This document shows, piece by piece, positions 6,537 to 14,311 of a DNA stretch of 14,663 nt (the first letter of the stretch is position 1; every line of letters starts with the position of its first letter). Location of the stretch: contig JAEYAU010000034.1 of assembly GCA_023404705.1 (NCBI GenBank), positions 1 through 14,663 on the forward strand, written 5' to 3'. The notes below the pieces were generated by a model, which was not told where the DNA came from, searched no databases, and worked only from the letters and a program-made list of their open reading frames with translations. Source of the stretch: Pseudomonadota bacterium. Its GTDB lineage: Bacteria; Pseudomonadota; Alphaproteobacteria; Rhizobiales; Xanthobacteraceae. The position numbers and the translations under genes are program-made.

Positions 6537-7742
6537 ATGTTCCGTCTCACCCACTATCTTCGCGAGATCATCGCGCCGACGGCACTGACGCCGGCACACC
6601 GGCCGCCCGGGCCCGTAGTGATCTGGAACCTGGTGCGGCGCTGCAATCTCGCGTGCAAGCATTGCTACTCGATCTCCGGCGACGTGGATTTCCCGGGCGA
6701 GTTGACGACTAAAGAGGTCTTCCGCGTGATGGACGATCTCAAGGCGTTCCGGGTGCCGGTGCTGATCCTCTCGGGCGGCGAACCGCTGATGCGGCGCGAC
6801 ATCTTCGAGATCTCGGCGCGTGCCAAAGAGAAGCGTTTCTATGTCGGGCTTTCCACCAACGGCACGCTGATCGACGCCGCGGTCGCGGACCGTATCCGCG
6901 ACGCCGGCTACAATTATGTCGGTATTTCGCTCGATGGCATCGGCGCCACGCACGACCAGTTCCGCCGCAAGGAGGGCGCCTACGCGGCTGCCCTTAACGG
7001 CCTGCGGCTGCTGCGCGATCGCGACGTGAAGGTCGGCGTGCGCTTCACCATGACGGAAGGCAATGCGGCCGAGTTGCCGGCGCTGCTCGACCTGGTCGCG
7101 CGCGAGGGCTTTCCCAAATTCTATCTCTCGCATCTCGTCTATGCGGGCCGCGGCAACAAGAACCGCGGCGAGGATGCGACGCACGCCGCCGCGCGCGCCG
7201 CCATGGACCTGGTCATCGATCGGGCCTGGACCTGGGCGAGGGCCGGACGCGACATCGAGGTCGTGACCGGCAACAACGATGCGGACGCGGTCTATCTCCT
7301 CTACTGGACCGAGCGGGAGGCGCCGGAGCGCGTCGCGCATCTGCGCGCCAAGCTCGCGCAGTGGGGCGGCAACTCCTCGGGCGTGAACATCGCCAATATC
7401 GACAATCTGGGCAATGTCCACCCCGACACCATGTGGTGGCACTACAATCTCGGCAACGTGAAGGAGCGGCCGTTCTCCGAAATCTGGACGGATCTCTCCG
7501 ACCCGATCATGGCGGGACTGAAGCGGAGGCCGCGCGCCATCACGGGACGCTGCGGCCCCTGCGCCTTCTTCGACGTCTGCGGCGGCAACACGCGGGTGCG
7601 CGCACTGCGCATCACGGGCGATCCATGGGCCGAGGATCCGGGCTGCTATCTCACGGACCAGGAGATCGGCCTTGCGGCGCCGGTCGAGCGCGTCACCGTC
7701 ACGCCTTACCGGGGAGCACGCCATGAAGCGCTGGTCGTGTGA
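6537..7742 (+). CDS. nirJ: Radical SAM heme d1 synthase NirJ
   Basis: This 401-residue cytoplasmic radical SAM enzyme replaces the propionate side chains of 12,18-didecarboxysiroheme on the way to heme d1. The cluster motif CNLACKHC gives C36, C40 and C43 (CX3CX2C), followed by GGEP (80-83) and the TNG strand (107-109). A SPASM-like C-terminus has C339, C342, C348 and C370, which should bind a second iron-sulfur cluster. The N-terminus MFRLTHYLREIIAPT is typical of NirJ. AGGA at 6527-6530 serves as ribosome-binding site. The 3' end overlaps nirN by 20 bases. All cysteines are present, so the enzyme should be functional. Confidence 0.97.
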   Translation: MFRLTHYLREIIAPTALTPAHRPPGPVVIWNLVRRCNLACKHCYSISGDVDFPGELTTKEVFRVMDDLKAFRVPVLILSGGEPLMRRDIFEISARAKEKRFYVGLSTNGTLIDAAVADRIRDAGYNYVGISLDGIGATHDQFRRKEGAYAAALNGLRLLRDRDVKVGVRFTMTEGNAAELPALLDLVAREGFPKFYLSHLVYAGRGNKNRGEDATHAAARAAMDLVIDRAWTWARAGRDIEVVTGNNDADAVYLLYWTEREAPERVAHLRAKLAQWGGNSSGVNIANIDNLGNVHPDTMWWHYNLGNVKERPFSEIWTDLSDPIMAGLKRRPRAITGRCGPCAFFDVCGGNTRVRALRITGDPWAEDPGCYLTDQEIGLAAPVERVTVTPYRGARHEALVV

Positions 7743-9279
7743 ACTCGCGCTCGCGGCGATGCTGGCGCTCACCGCGCCCGCCGCCGCGCAGACCGATACG
7801 GCCAAGCTCTATCTCGAGCAGTGTGGGACTTGCCATGGTGCCGACCGGCTCGGCGGTCTCGGCCCCGCGCTGCTCCCGGAGAATCTGGGCCGGCTCACCG
7901 GTCCGCGTGCCGCCGCGGTGATCGCGGAGGGGCGGAACGCCACGCAGATGCCGGCCTTTGGGCAGACGCTCGCCAAGGCCGAGATCGATGCGCTGGCGGA
8001 GTTCATCCGCACGCCGCTGGCGGTCGTGCCGCCCTGGGGCGCGGCAGAGATCGCGGCGAGCCGCGTCGTGCATGCGGCGGCGCCGGCGCTCGATAAGCCG
8101 CGGCACGACGCCGATCCGATGAACCTGTTCGTCGTGGTCGAGACCGGCGACAATCACGCGACCATCCTGGACGGCGACCGGCTGGAGTCGCTGGCACGGT
8201 TTCCGACGCGCTTCGCTCTGCACGGCGGGCCGAAGTTCACGCCGGACGGGCGTTACGTGTTCTTCATGTCGCGCGACGGTTGGGTCAGCAAATACGATCT
8301 GTGGTCGCTGACCCTGATCGCCGAGGTGCGCGCCGGCATTAATGCGCGCAACATCGCGATCTCACGCGACGGCAAGCATATCGCGGTCGCGAACTATCTG
8401 CCGCACACGCTCGTGATCCTGTCGAGCCAGGATCTCTCGGTCGAGAAGATCTTCGAGGCCAAGGACCGCAAGGGCAATTCCTCGCGGGTCTCCGCGGTCT
8501 ACCAGGCGCGTCCGCGCGACTCCTTCATCGCGGCGCTGAAGGACGTGCCCGAAATCTGGGAGATCGCCACCGATCCGAACGCGCCGCCGGTCTATTCGGG
8601 GCTCGTGCATTCGCACGAGAAGGGCATGGTTGAAGGGTTGCCGACAGCGCAAGGCTTGCTTGCTCTGCGCCGCATCGAGGTGCCGGAGCCGCTCGACGAT
8701 TTCTTCTTCGATCCGGCCTATCGCCACCTGATCGGCTCGGCGCGCGAGGGCAAGGCGGTGGTGGTCAACCTCAATGTCGGGCGCGACATCAAGCAGCTCG
8801 CGATCCCGGGGCTGCCGCATCTCGGCTCGGGCATCGCCTGGATCTGGAACGAGCGGCCCGTGATGGCGACGCCGCATCTCAAGGCCGGCAAGATCAGCGT
8901 CATCGACATGCAGGACTGGAGCGTAGTGAAGACCATCGACACGCCCGGCGCCGGCTTCTTCATGCGCAGCCACGAGAATTCGCCCTACGCCTGGACCGAC
9001 GGCATGCTGGGTCCGAAGAAGGACACCATGGCGATCATCGACAAGCGCACGCTCGAGGTGGTGCGCACGATTACGCCCAGTCCGGGCAAGACCGCGGCGC
9101 ATGTCGAGTTCGACAAGACCGGCCGCTACGCCCTGGTCTCGATCTGGGAGAACGACGGCGCGCTGGTGATCTACGACGCCGCGACCTTCACGGAGGTGAA
9201 GCGCATCCCGATGTCGCGGCCTTCGGGAAAGTACAACGTATGGAACAAGATCACGTTCTCGGACGGGACGAGCCATTGA
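7723..9279 (+). CDS. nirN: Dihydro-heme d1 dehydrogenase NirN (cytochrome cd1-like)
   Basis: This 518-residue periplasmic NirS paralogue has a signal peptide (about 1-22, ending AAA-QT), a cytochrome c domain with CGTCH (34-38) and possible axial M77 (QMPAFG), and a d1-type propeller. H167 (ALHGGPKF) aligns with the proximal d1 histidine of NirS. The known NirN oxidises dihydro-heme d1 by introducing the acrylate double bond, and hands heme d1 to NirS. Unlike NirS it lacks the H-X7-Y presequence motif and the LHDGG signature, so it is not a second nitrite reductase. The start at 7723 lies inside nirJ (20-base overlap) with GGGGAG at 7711-7716. The stop overlaps the next gene by TTGA. Confidence 0.94.
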   Translation: MKRWSCELALAAMLALTAPAAAQTDTAKLYLEQCGTCHGADRLGGLGPALLPENLGRLTGPRAAAVIAEGRNATQMPAFGQTLAKAEIDALAEFIRTPLAVVPPWGAAEIAASRVVHAAAPALDKPRHDADPMNLFVVVETGDNHATILDGDRLESLARFPTRFALHGGPKFTPDGRYVFFMSRDGWVSKYDLWSLTLIAEVRAGINARNIAISRDGKHIAVANYLPHTLVILSSQDLSVEKIFEAKDRKGNSSRVSAVYQARPRDSFIAALKDVPEIWEIATDPNAPPVYSGLVHSHEKGMVEGLPTAQGLLALRRIEVPEPLDDFFFDPAYRHLIGSAREGKAVVVNLNVGRDIKQLAIPGLPHLGSGIAWIWNERPVMATPHLKAGKISVIDMQDWSVVKTIDTPGAGFFMRSHENSPYAWTDGMLGPKKDTMAIIDKRTLEVVRTITPSPGKTAAHVEFDKTGRYALVSIWENDGALVIYDAATFTEVKRIPMSRPSGKYNVWNKITFSDGTSH

Positions 9280-10079
9280 CCCGCAACGGAGCAGAAATCG
9301 GCGTTCTGCTGGCCGCGCATGGTGAGCGCGGCGAGGCCGCCGAGGGCGAGCGCGCCAATGCGAGCGTCGTCCGCCTCGCGGCGGAGCTGAGCGCCCTCGG
9401 CGTTGCGGCAGAGGTTCGCTGCGGTTTCATGAAGGGAGAGCCGACGATCCGTGACGCGCTCCGCGCGTTCACGACGCCCGAAATCGTCGTCTATCCGCTG
9501 TTCCTCGCCGAAGGCTATTTCACGCGCGTGCGCCTGCCGGAGCTGATCGGTGCAGCCGAGGTGGCGCAACCCGTGACGATGCTGCCGCCCCTCGGCGTCG
9601 ATCCGGCGCTCGCCGGGCTTGTCCTGGAGCGCGCGGTCCGCGTCGCTGCCGCGCGTGGCTTCGCGGCGGCGGAGACCTGGCTTGTGCTGGTGGCGCATGG
9701 CTCGGCCAATCACGCGTCGTCCCGGCGCGCCGCCGATCATCTGGCGCGCCGCATCGCGATGCGGTGGCGCTTTGCCGGCGTCACGGCCGCATTCCTCGAG
9801 GAGGTGCCGCGGATCGAGGATGTGCTGCGCGCGGTGCCGGGGCCGGCCGTGGTGGCGGGCCTGTTCGCGGGCGAGGGGCTGCACGGCCGCGAGGACCTGG
9901 GCCGGCTGATCGCGGCCGCGGATCGCACCGATCTGGTGCCGATCGGCAATGTCGGAACCTGGCCCGAGCTGGCCGATTTCGTCGCGGCGGCGCTGCGCGA
10001 TGGCGCTCCCGCGGCGTTCAGGCCTCGCCATGCCACGCTTGCGCCAGCGGCTGTGGCGCAAGCCGCAGCAGGTCGATGA
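9276..10079 (+). CDS. CbiX/SirB-like sirohydrochlorin chelatase (probable ferrochelatase for heme d1)
   Basis: This 267-residue cytoplasmic protein is made of two chelatase-like halves. The first has LLAAHGERG (H15) and YPLFLAEGYFTRVRLPEL, where the second metal-binding histidine usual in CbiX is replaced (Y81/F82). The second has LVAHGSAN (H141) and AGLFAGEGLHGRED (H203), so both histidines occur there. CbiX/SirB enzymes insert cobalt or iron into sirohydrochlorin. At the end of a heme d1 operon, iron insertion to give siroheme is the natural inference. The start is taken as TTG 9276 (TTGA overlap with nirN), which places the family motif at the N-terminus. ATG 9240, adding 12 residues, is possible because the TTG has only a weak ribosome-binding site. 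The 3' end overlaps ubiX by 62 bases on the opposite strand. Confidence 0.8.
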   Translation: MTRNGAEIGVLLAAHGERGEAAEGERANASVVRLAAELSALGVAAEVRCGFMKGEPTIRDALRAFTTPEIVVYPLFLAEGYFTRVRLPELIGAAEVAQPVTMLPPLGVDPALAGLVLERAVRVAAARGFAAAETWLVLVAHGSANHASSRRAADHLARRIAMRWRFAGVTAAFLEEVPRIEDVLRAVPGPAVVAGLFAGEGLHGREDLGRLIAAADRTDLVPIGNVGTWPELADFVAAALRDGAPAAFRPRHATLAPAAVAQAAAGR

Positions 10080-10590
10080 CCCGGCGCGCCGTCTGGTCGA
10101 CGACGTCCGCAATGCTGCGCGGCTGCAGATAGAAGGCGGGCACCGGCGGCGCGATGATCGCGCCGCACTCGGTCGCGGCCGTCATCAGGCGCAAATGCCC
10201 GAGATGCAGCGGCGTCTCGCGGGCGACCAGCACGAGCGGACGCCGTTCCTTGAGGTGAACGTCGGCCGCGCGCAGCAGCAGGTTCTGGGCATTGCTGGTG
10301 GCGACGCCGGAGAGCGTGTGCATGGAGCAGGGCGCGATGATCATGCCGGCGGTCGGGAACGAGCCGCTGGCGATCGTGGCGCCGACATCGTCGATGTCGT
10401 GACGCTCCGCCAGGCCCGCCAGCCGTTCGATCGCGAGATCGCCGACCTCGTGGGCAATGGTACGCTCGGCCGCACGGCTCACGACCAGATGGACCCGCAC
10501 GCGCGCGATGGCGGCGAGAAGCTCGACGACGCGCACCCCGATCGCCGCTCCCGACGCACCGCTGATGCCGACGACCACGCTGGTCAGCAT
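10018..10590 (-). CDS. ubiX: Flavin prenyltransferase UbiX
   Basis: This 190-residue cytoplasmic enzyme attaches a dimethylallyl group to FMN, giving the prenylated FMN needed by UbiD-type decarboxylases. The FMN-binding start GISGASGAAIGVRVVELL (8-25), the central APCSMHTLSGVA (86-97), then NLLLRAADVHLKERRPLVLV (103-122) and RETPLHLGHL (124-133) are the standard UbiX/Pad1 signatures. It is the last gene of the ubiT-U-V-nnrS-ubiX operon; its ATG lies within the end of nnrS (7-base overlap) with a weak GGGA upstream. It ends inside the convergent chelatase gene. UbiD lies at the other end of the operon, consistent with a matched pair. Confidence 0.96.
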   Translation of the reverse strand: MLTSVVVGISGASGAAIGVRVVELLAAIARVRVHLVVSRAAERTIAHEVGDLAIERLAGLAERHDIDDVGATIASGSFPTAGMIIAPCSMHTLSGVATSNAQNLLLRAADVHLKERRPLVLVARETPLHLGHLRLMTAATECGAIIAPPVPAFYLQPRSIADVVDQTARRVIDLLRLAPQPLAQAWHGEA

Positions 10591-11786
10591 GAGGCTGTTC
10601 CCGTGGCGTTCGTCTTGATCAGCATCGGGCCGTAGCAGGCGACGAACACGATGAAAGCGAGCAGCCAGAGCAGGCCCGACGCGATGAGCTGGGGCAAGGC
10701 GTCGGGCGAGAGCGGGACGAGGACGCGCAACAGGGCCGCGAGCACGACGAGCCCGTAGATCACGACAGTTGCGCGTGACGCCGTCACGGGGCGACCCGTG
10801 TGACCGAGGCTCACGCGCGTCATCACGGCGAGCGTCATGACGCCGACGCCGCCCGCGGTCCACGCATGCAGCGCCGCGCTCGGCGCCAGCAGGTCGGGCC
10901 AGAGCACCGACACGCCGACGGTCAGGAATCCGAGCGGGACAAAGCCGAATCCGACATGCAGGATGAAGAGGAGCGGCTCGCGCCAGGTCGCGAGGCCCCG
11001 CCAGCGCGCGAGGCGGATCGCCTGCAACAGCGCGGCTGCGAGCAGAATGACGGCGGTCGGCCACGCCTGCGGGAACGCCGTCCAGGCAAGGAGGCCGAGG
11101 ACACCGACCGCAATCGCCGCGGCATCGAGGCGATCGAAGAAGCCGGGCAGGCGCGCGCCGCGCGAGATCAGCCAGTTGCGCGTGAAGCTCGGCGTGATGC
11201 GGCCGCCGATCACCATCAGTAGCGTCACGACGAGGGCCAGCGTCAAGCGGAGCGAGACGCTCGCGCTCCCGCTGCGGATGACTTCGAGGTGGAACGCCAC
11301 ATTGGCGGCGGCGAGCGCCGCGACCAGCGCGGCCACACGCAGATTGCGCCAGTTGCGCGCCGCCACGATCTCGCGGCCGACCACGAGGGCCAGCGCGACC
11401 AGGAACAGGGAATCGATCAGCACCGCGGTCGTGAAGCCGATCTGCGCCACCGTGAGCAAGGCGAGCCGACCCGCAAGCCAGAGCAGGGCGAGCGCCAGCA
11501 GCGCCGCGCCGCGCACGGGCGGCCGTCCAGTCCAATTGGCGCTGGCGGTGAGCAGAAAACCCCCGAGCGCGGCCGCGAGATAGCCGAACAGCAGCTCGTG
11601 CGCGTGCCAGGCCACGGCGCCGTAGACGCCGAGAAGGTTCGACTGCCCGGTGAACGCCGCGAGCCACATCAGCAGGGTTATCGGCGCCCATAGAGCTGCC
11701 GCGAGAAAAAATGGCCGGAAGCCGTAACCGAGCAGCGGGATCGCGCTCAGGCTTCGCGTTGACCGCATCGTTCCGGTGCTCGCCAT
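10584..11786 (-). CDS. nnrS: NnrS-family multi-spanning membrane protein
   Basis: This 400-residue inner-membrane protein has about 11-12 hydrophobic segments. Family-like features are GYGFRPFFL (20-28), WHAHELLFGY (60-69), LLTASANWTGRP (78-89), GGRITPSFTRNW (194-205) and TRVSLGHTGRP (323-333), with histidines H61, H63 and H329 as possible heme or copper ligands. NnrS proteins belong to denitrification/NO-response regulons and relieve nitrosative stress; their exact chemistry is unsettled. The start at 11786 follows GGAG (11793-11796) inside the end of ubiV and is 3 bases beyond its stop. It sits between ubiV and ubiX, so it should be co-transcribed with ubiquinone genes. Confidence 0.92.
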   Translation of the reverse strand: MASTGTMRSTRSLSAIPLLGYGFRPFFLAAALWAPITLLMWLAAFTGQSNLLGVYGAVAWHAHELLFGYLAAALGGFLLTASANWTGRPPVRGAALLALALLWLAGRLALLTVAQIGFTTAVLIDSLFLVALALVVGREIVAARNWRNLRVAALVAALAAANVAFHLEVIRSGSASVSLRLTLALVVTLLMVIGGRITPSFTRNWLISRGARLPGFFDRLDAAAIAVGVLGLLAWTAFPQAWPTAVILLAAALLQAIRLARWRGLATWREPLLFILHVGFGFVPLGFLTVGVSVLWPDLLAPSAALHAWTAGGVGVMTLAVMTRVSLGHTGRPVTASRATVVIYGLVVLAALLRVLVPLSPDALPQLIASGLLWLLAFIVFVACYGPMLIKTNATGTASC

Positions 11787-11789
11787 CGT

Positions 11790-12683
11790 CTACTCCGCAT
11801 CCTGCAAGCGCCGCGCGCCCGGGATCCCGCGCAGATAGCCGTCCGAGAGGGGACCAGGCAGCGGCAGCGCCGTGAGCAAGGCCTCGGCTTCATCGGATGA
11901 CATCCGCTCGTCCACGAGAGCGCGGAAGATGCGCGCGACCTCGACCATGTCGCAGGTGTGCGGCGAGAGGCGCAGCGCCGTGACGCCCGCGTCGCGCAGC
12001 GCGCGGGCCTGACGGGTCCCTGCGGTCACGACATGGCCGAGCGTCTGAACGCCGTTGACCGCGAGGAAGGGCTGCCCCGACATCGTGCCGACATCCATGC
12101 CGTCGGCATCGCGATCGCACACGAACTGACAGGCGTCCTTCGGCAGGCCGTGGGCGCGCGCGTGATAGCAGCGCGCCGAGATGGCAAGCGGGGCGCGGCC
12201 GAACGCGAACACCTCGAGCGCCACGGTGCCGCGGGCACCGGCGAGCGCCCGGATGGCGTCGAGCGAGAGCTCGGGCGAAAGACAGACGCGCGTCGCGCCC
12301 ATCGCGGCATGCACGGCGAGCGTGGCCTCGTTGTAGATGTTGATCCCCGGGCCGACCACGTGGGGCCGGCCTGCCAGCAGATGCACGGTCGCGATGTCGT
12401 TCGCCTCGACCGCGAATCCGGCCTCGATGGCGTCACGGATGCCGCGGATCTCGCGCGGCAGCGTCGGCAGCGCCAGCGTCGCATAGACGACCTGCTTGCC
12501 GCCACGTTCCAGCCGCTCGAGGACCGCGGCAATCGCGTCGTCGCGGAACGGCATGCGCTTGGAGCACACCACTTCGCCGACATAGACGCGGTCGATCTCG
12601 GCCTCGTCCGCGATCTGCGCATAGAAATCACGCCACGTGTGGGTGGGCCAGTTGAACAGCACGGGACCGAGCGTTACCTCCAT
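11790..12683 (-). CDS. ubiV: O2-independent ubiquinone hydroxylation protein UbiV
   Basis: This 297-residue cytoplasmic iron-sulfur protein belongs to the U32 'peptidase' superfamily. It carries four cysteines, C40, C172, C185 and C189; the spacing C-X12-C-X3-C equals that of the [4Fe-4S] ligands in E. coli UbiV (C180, C193, C197, with C39). UbiV works as a heterodimer with UbiU, hydroxylating the ubiquinone ring without O2. Other family features are GPVLFNWPTHTWRDFY (6-21) and the VGEVVCSKR motif (35-43). The ATG shares one base with the ubiU stop (TAATG), and the gene is directly followed by nnrS. An automatic label of U32 protease would be wrong. Confidence 0.95.
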   Translation of the reverse strand: MEVTLGPVLFNWPTHTWRDFYAQIADEAEIDRVYVGEVVCSKRMPFRDDAIAAVLERLERGGKQVVYATLALPTLPREIRGIRDAIEAGFAVEANDIATVHLLAGRPHVVGPGINIYNEATLAVHAAMGATRVCLSPELSLDAIRALAGARGTVALEVFAFGRAPLAISARCYHARAHGLPKDACQFVCDRDADGMDVGTMSGQPFLAVNGVQTLGHVVTAGTRQARALRDAGVTALRLSPHTCDMVEVARIFRALVDERMSSDEAEALLTALPLPGPLSDGYLRGIPGARRLQDAE

Positions 12684-13681
12684 TATCTCCACGCCTTTCG
12701 GTAGGCGCCCGTGGTGACGCTCTGGCCCTCGGTGAGCGCGCGTAGCGCGGACGGGTCGACCGGCCTGCCGGCCGCGAGTCCATCGATGGCGCGGCGGAAG
12801 GTCTGCACGACAGCGGCCGCATAGGCCCGGCCGCGCTGGCGGCCCTCGATCTTCAGGCCCGTGACGCCGATCTCGGCCAGTCGCGGCAACAGCTCGAGCG
12901 CGTTGAGGCTGACCGGGTCCTCGAACAGGTGCGACGTCGATCCGTTGGCGACGAAGCGGCCCTTGCAAAGCGTCGGATAGCCGGCGGGCTCGCCGCGGCC
13001 GAACTGCTCGATGGTGAAGCCGCCGAGGCTGGCCATGAGGGCGCCGTTCTCTTCGCGATAGGCGACGTGGCTCGGCGGCGAGCACACCCCGTTCATGTTC
13101 GGCGATTTGGCTGTCGCGTAGGAGGAGAGCAGGCAGCGGCCCTCGGCCATCACGCACATGCCGCCGAAGACGAACACCTCGGTCTCGCAGGGCGCGGCCG
13201 CGGCGGTGAGCCGCTCGATCTCGTTCACGGTGAGCACACGAGGCAGCACCACGCGGGCGATGCCGAAGCGGTCGCGATAGAGCGCGATGGCCTCCGGGGT
13301 CGCCGCCGCAGCCTGCACCGAGAGATGCAGGCGCTGCCGTGGATGCTTGTCGCGGGCATAGGCGATCAGGCCGATGTCGGCGAGGATGAGCGCATCGGCG
13401 CCGGCCGCGACGGCATCGTCGACAGCGCGCGTCCATGTCTCGGTGGCGCCGACCCGCATGAAGGTGTTGAGCGCGACCAGCACCTTGGCGCCGCGCGCGT
13501 GCGCATAGGCGATGCCTTCGTGCATCTCGGCGCGATCGAAATTGAGACCCGGGAAGTTGCGCGCATTGGTCTCGTCGCGGAAGCCGCAATAGACCGCATG
13601 CGCGCCCGCGTCGACGGCGGTGCGCAGGCCCGCCGGCGTGCCGGCGGGGCAGACCAGCTCGAGCGCGCGTGCCGCGGTCAT
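12683..13681 (-). CDS. ubiU: O2-independent ubiquinone hydroxylation protein UbiU
   Basis: This 332-residue U32-superfamily protein partners UbiV in anaerobic ring hydroxylation of ubiquinone, with prephenate proposed as oxygen donor. The [4Fe-4S] cysteines C176, C183, C200 and C239 keep the spacing X6, X16, X38 of E. coli UbiU (C169, C176, C193, C232). Other hallmarks are ELVCPAGTPAGLRTAVDAGA (8-27), YCGFRDETNARNF (31-43) and GLKIEGRQRG (275-284). The start overlaps the ubiT stop (ATGA) and the stop overlaps the ubiV start by one base, so the three proteins are translationally coupled. All key residues are present. Confidence 0.96.
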   Translation of the reverse strand: MTAARALELVCPAGTPAGLRTAVDAGAHAVYCGFRDETNARNFPGLNFDRAEMHEGIAYAHARGAKVLVALNTFMRVGATETWTRAVDDAVAAGADALILADIGLIAYARDKHPRQRLHLSVQAAAATPEAIALYRDRFGIARVVLPRVLTVNEIERLTAAAAPCETEVFVFGGMCVMAEGRCLLSSYATAKSPNMNGVCSPPSHVAYREENGALMASLGGFTIEQFGRGEPAGYPTLCKGRFVANGSTSHLFEDPVSLNALELLPRLAEIGVTGLKIEGRQRGRAYAAAVVQTFRRAIDGLAAGRPVDPSALRALTEGQSVTTGAYRKAWR

Positions 13682-14208
13682 GAATGCACCCGCGGCCCAC
13701 TCGGCGCCGGCGCATCGAGCAGGCGGCGCAGCCCGTCGAGCGCGAGATCGGCGATCCGGTTCACGGGCGTGACGAGCGGAGCCGGGACCCCGAGCGCGGT
13801 GGCGGGGTCGAGCTCGGCGTCCTCGATGGCGTTGCGCAGGGCGAGCACCGCCTCGGTGTCGCCCTCGATGACGAGGTCGCGCGAGAAGAACAGGGCGTCG
13901 CCGTCATAGGTGCCGTCCAGCATGCCGAGCAGCACGACGAGGGGCGCGGCGATGCGCGCCGCATGGAGGTGGTCGCCCGGTTCGCGATGCAGCCGCAATG
14001 CGCCGTCGCGCGGCGTGATCAGGAAGACGAAGGGGCAGTCGATCGGATCGATCGCGAAGGTGGCGTGCGCATAGGGCCCGAGCCGCGCGAAGAACGAGGG
14101 ACGTGCCGCAAGGGCATTGGCGATCAGCCGCTGCGCAACCAGCTCGAGCGGGAGCAAGGGGAGGAGGCGCGCAAGGCGCGCGACGGCGGGCGGGAGGTGT
14201 CCATGCAT
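13678..14208 (-). CDS. ubiT: SCP2-domain lipid-binding ubiquinone protein UbiT
   Basis: This 176-residue protein has an SCP2 sterol-carrier-type domain, about the same length as E. coli UbiT. The C-terminal half has the family signature LLGMLDGTYDGDALFFSRDL (93-112) followed by EGDTEAVLALRNAIEDAEL (115-133). The N-terminal region (residues 8-36) is hydrophobic and amphipathic, fitting membrane or lipid binding. UbiT binds lipids such as ubiquinone intermediates and probably scaffolds anaerobic synthesis, as UbiJ does aerobically. It is the first gene of the minus-strand operon, about 60 bases from an FNR-like site. The ATG at 14208 has a poor ribosome-binding site, so the start is the least certain point. 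Confidence 0.93.
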   Translation of the reverse strand: MHGHLPPAVARLARLLPLLPLELVAQRLIANALAARPSFFARLGPYAHATFAIDPIDCPFVFLITPRDGALRLHREPGDHLHAARIAAPLVVLLGMLDGTYDGDALFFSRDLVIEGDTEAVLALRNAIEDAELDPATALGVPAPLVTPVNRIADLALDGLRRLLDAPAPSGPRVHS

Positions 14209-14235
14209 GACGGCGCCGGAGGGTGTTTGATGGTC

Positions 14236-14241
14236 ACCTTA
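14236..14241 (-). promoter_or_regulatory. Candidate -10 element of the ubiT operon (TAAGGT)
   Basis: On the minus strand TAAGGT matches TATAAT at the three most conserved positions. If the FNR-like site at 14264-14277 is centred at -41.5, the transcript would start at 14229 and the -10 should fall at exactly 14236-14241. The leader before ubiT would be about 21 bases. The placement is inferred from spacing alone. Confidence 0.45.
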
Positions 14242-14263
14242 GGCGCCGCACGGCGCGCGTGAG

Positions 14264-14277
14264 TTAACCGAGATCAA
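14264..14277. promoter_or_regulatory. FNR/NNR-like palindrome between ubiT and ubiD (TTAAC-CGAG-ATCAA)
   Basis: This is an imperfect FNR-type site: the right half ATCAA is perfect, while the left half TTAAC has A for the usual G and C for the final T. It is correctly placed for class II activation of ubiT. It also lies 41.5 bases from the ubiD ATG, so activation of ubiD from the same site would give an almost leaderless message. UbiTUV genes are under anaerobic control in other proteobacteria, which agrees. Confidence 0.55.
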
Positions 14278-14311
14278 GGCCACGCCGGACCGCGGGCGCT
14301 ACCCGGGCCGG

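Noticed and set aside
6372..7805. Long antisense open frame opposite nirJ
   Set aside because: NirJ has all its cysteine motifs on the plus strand; the reverse frame shows only low-complexity residues.
7723..9279. A second nitrite reductase nirS
   Set aside because: It lacks the LHDGG and PHPGRG distal histidine signatures of NirS, and its place after nirJ fits NirN.
11790..13681. U32-family peptidases
   Set aside because: The cysteine spacings equal those of UbiU and UbiV iron-sulfur ligands, and ubiT is adjacent; proteolysis is not supported.
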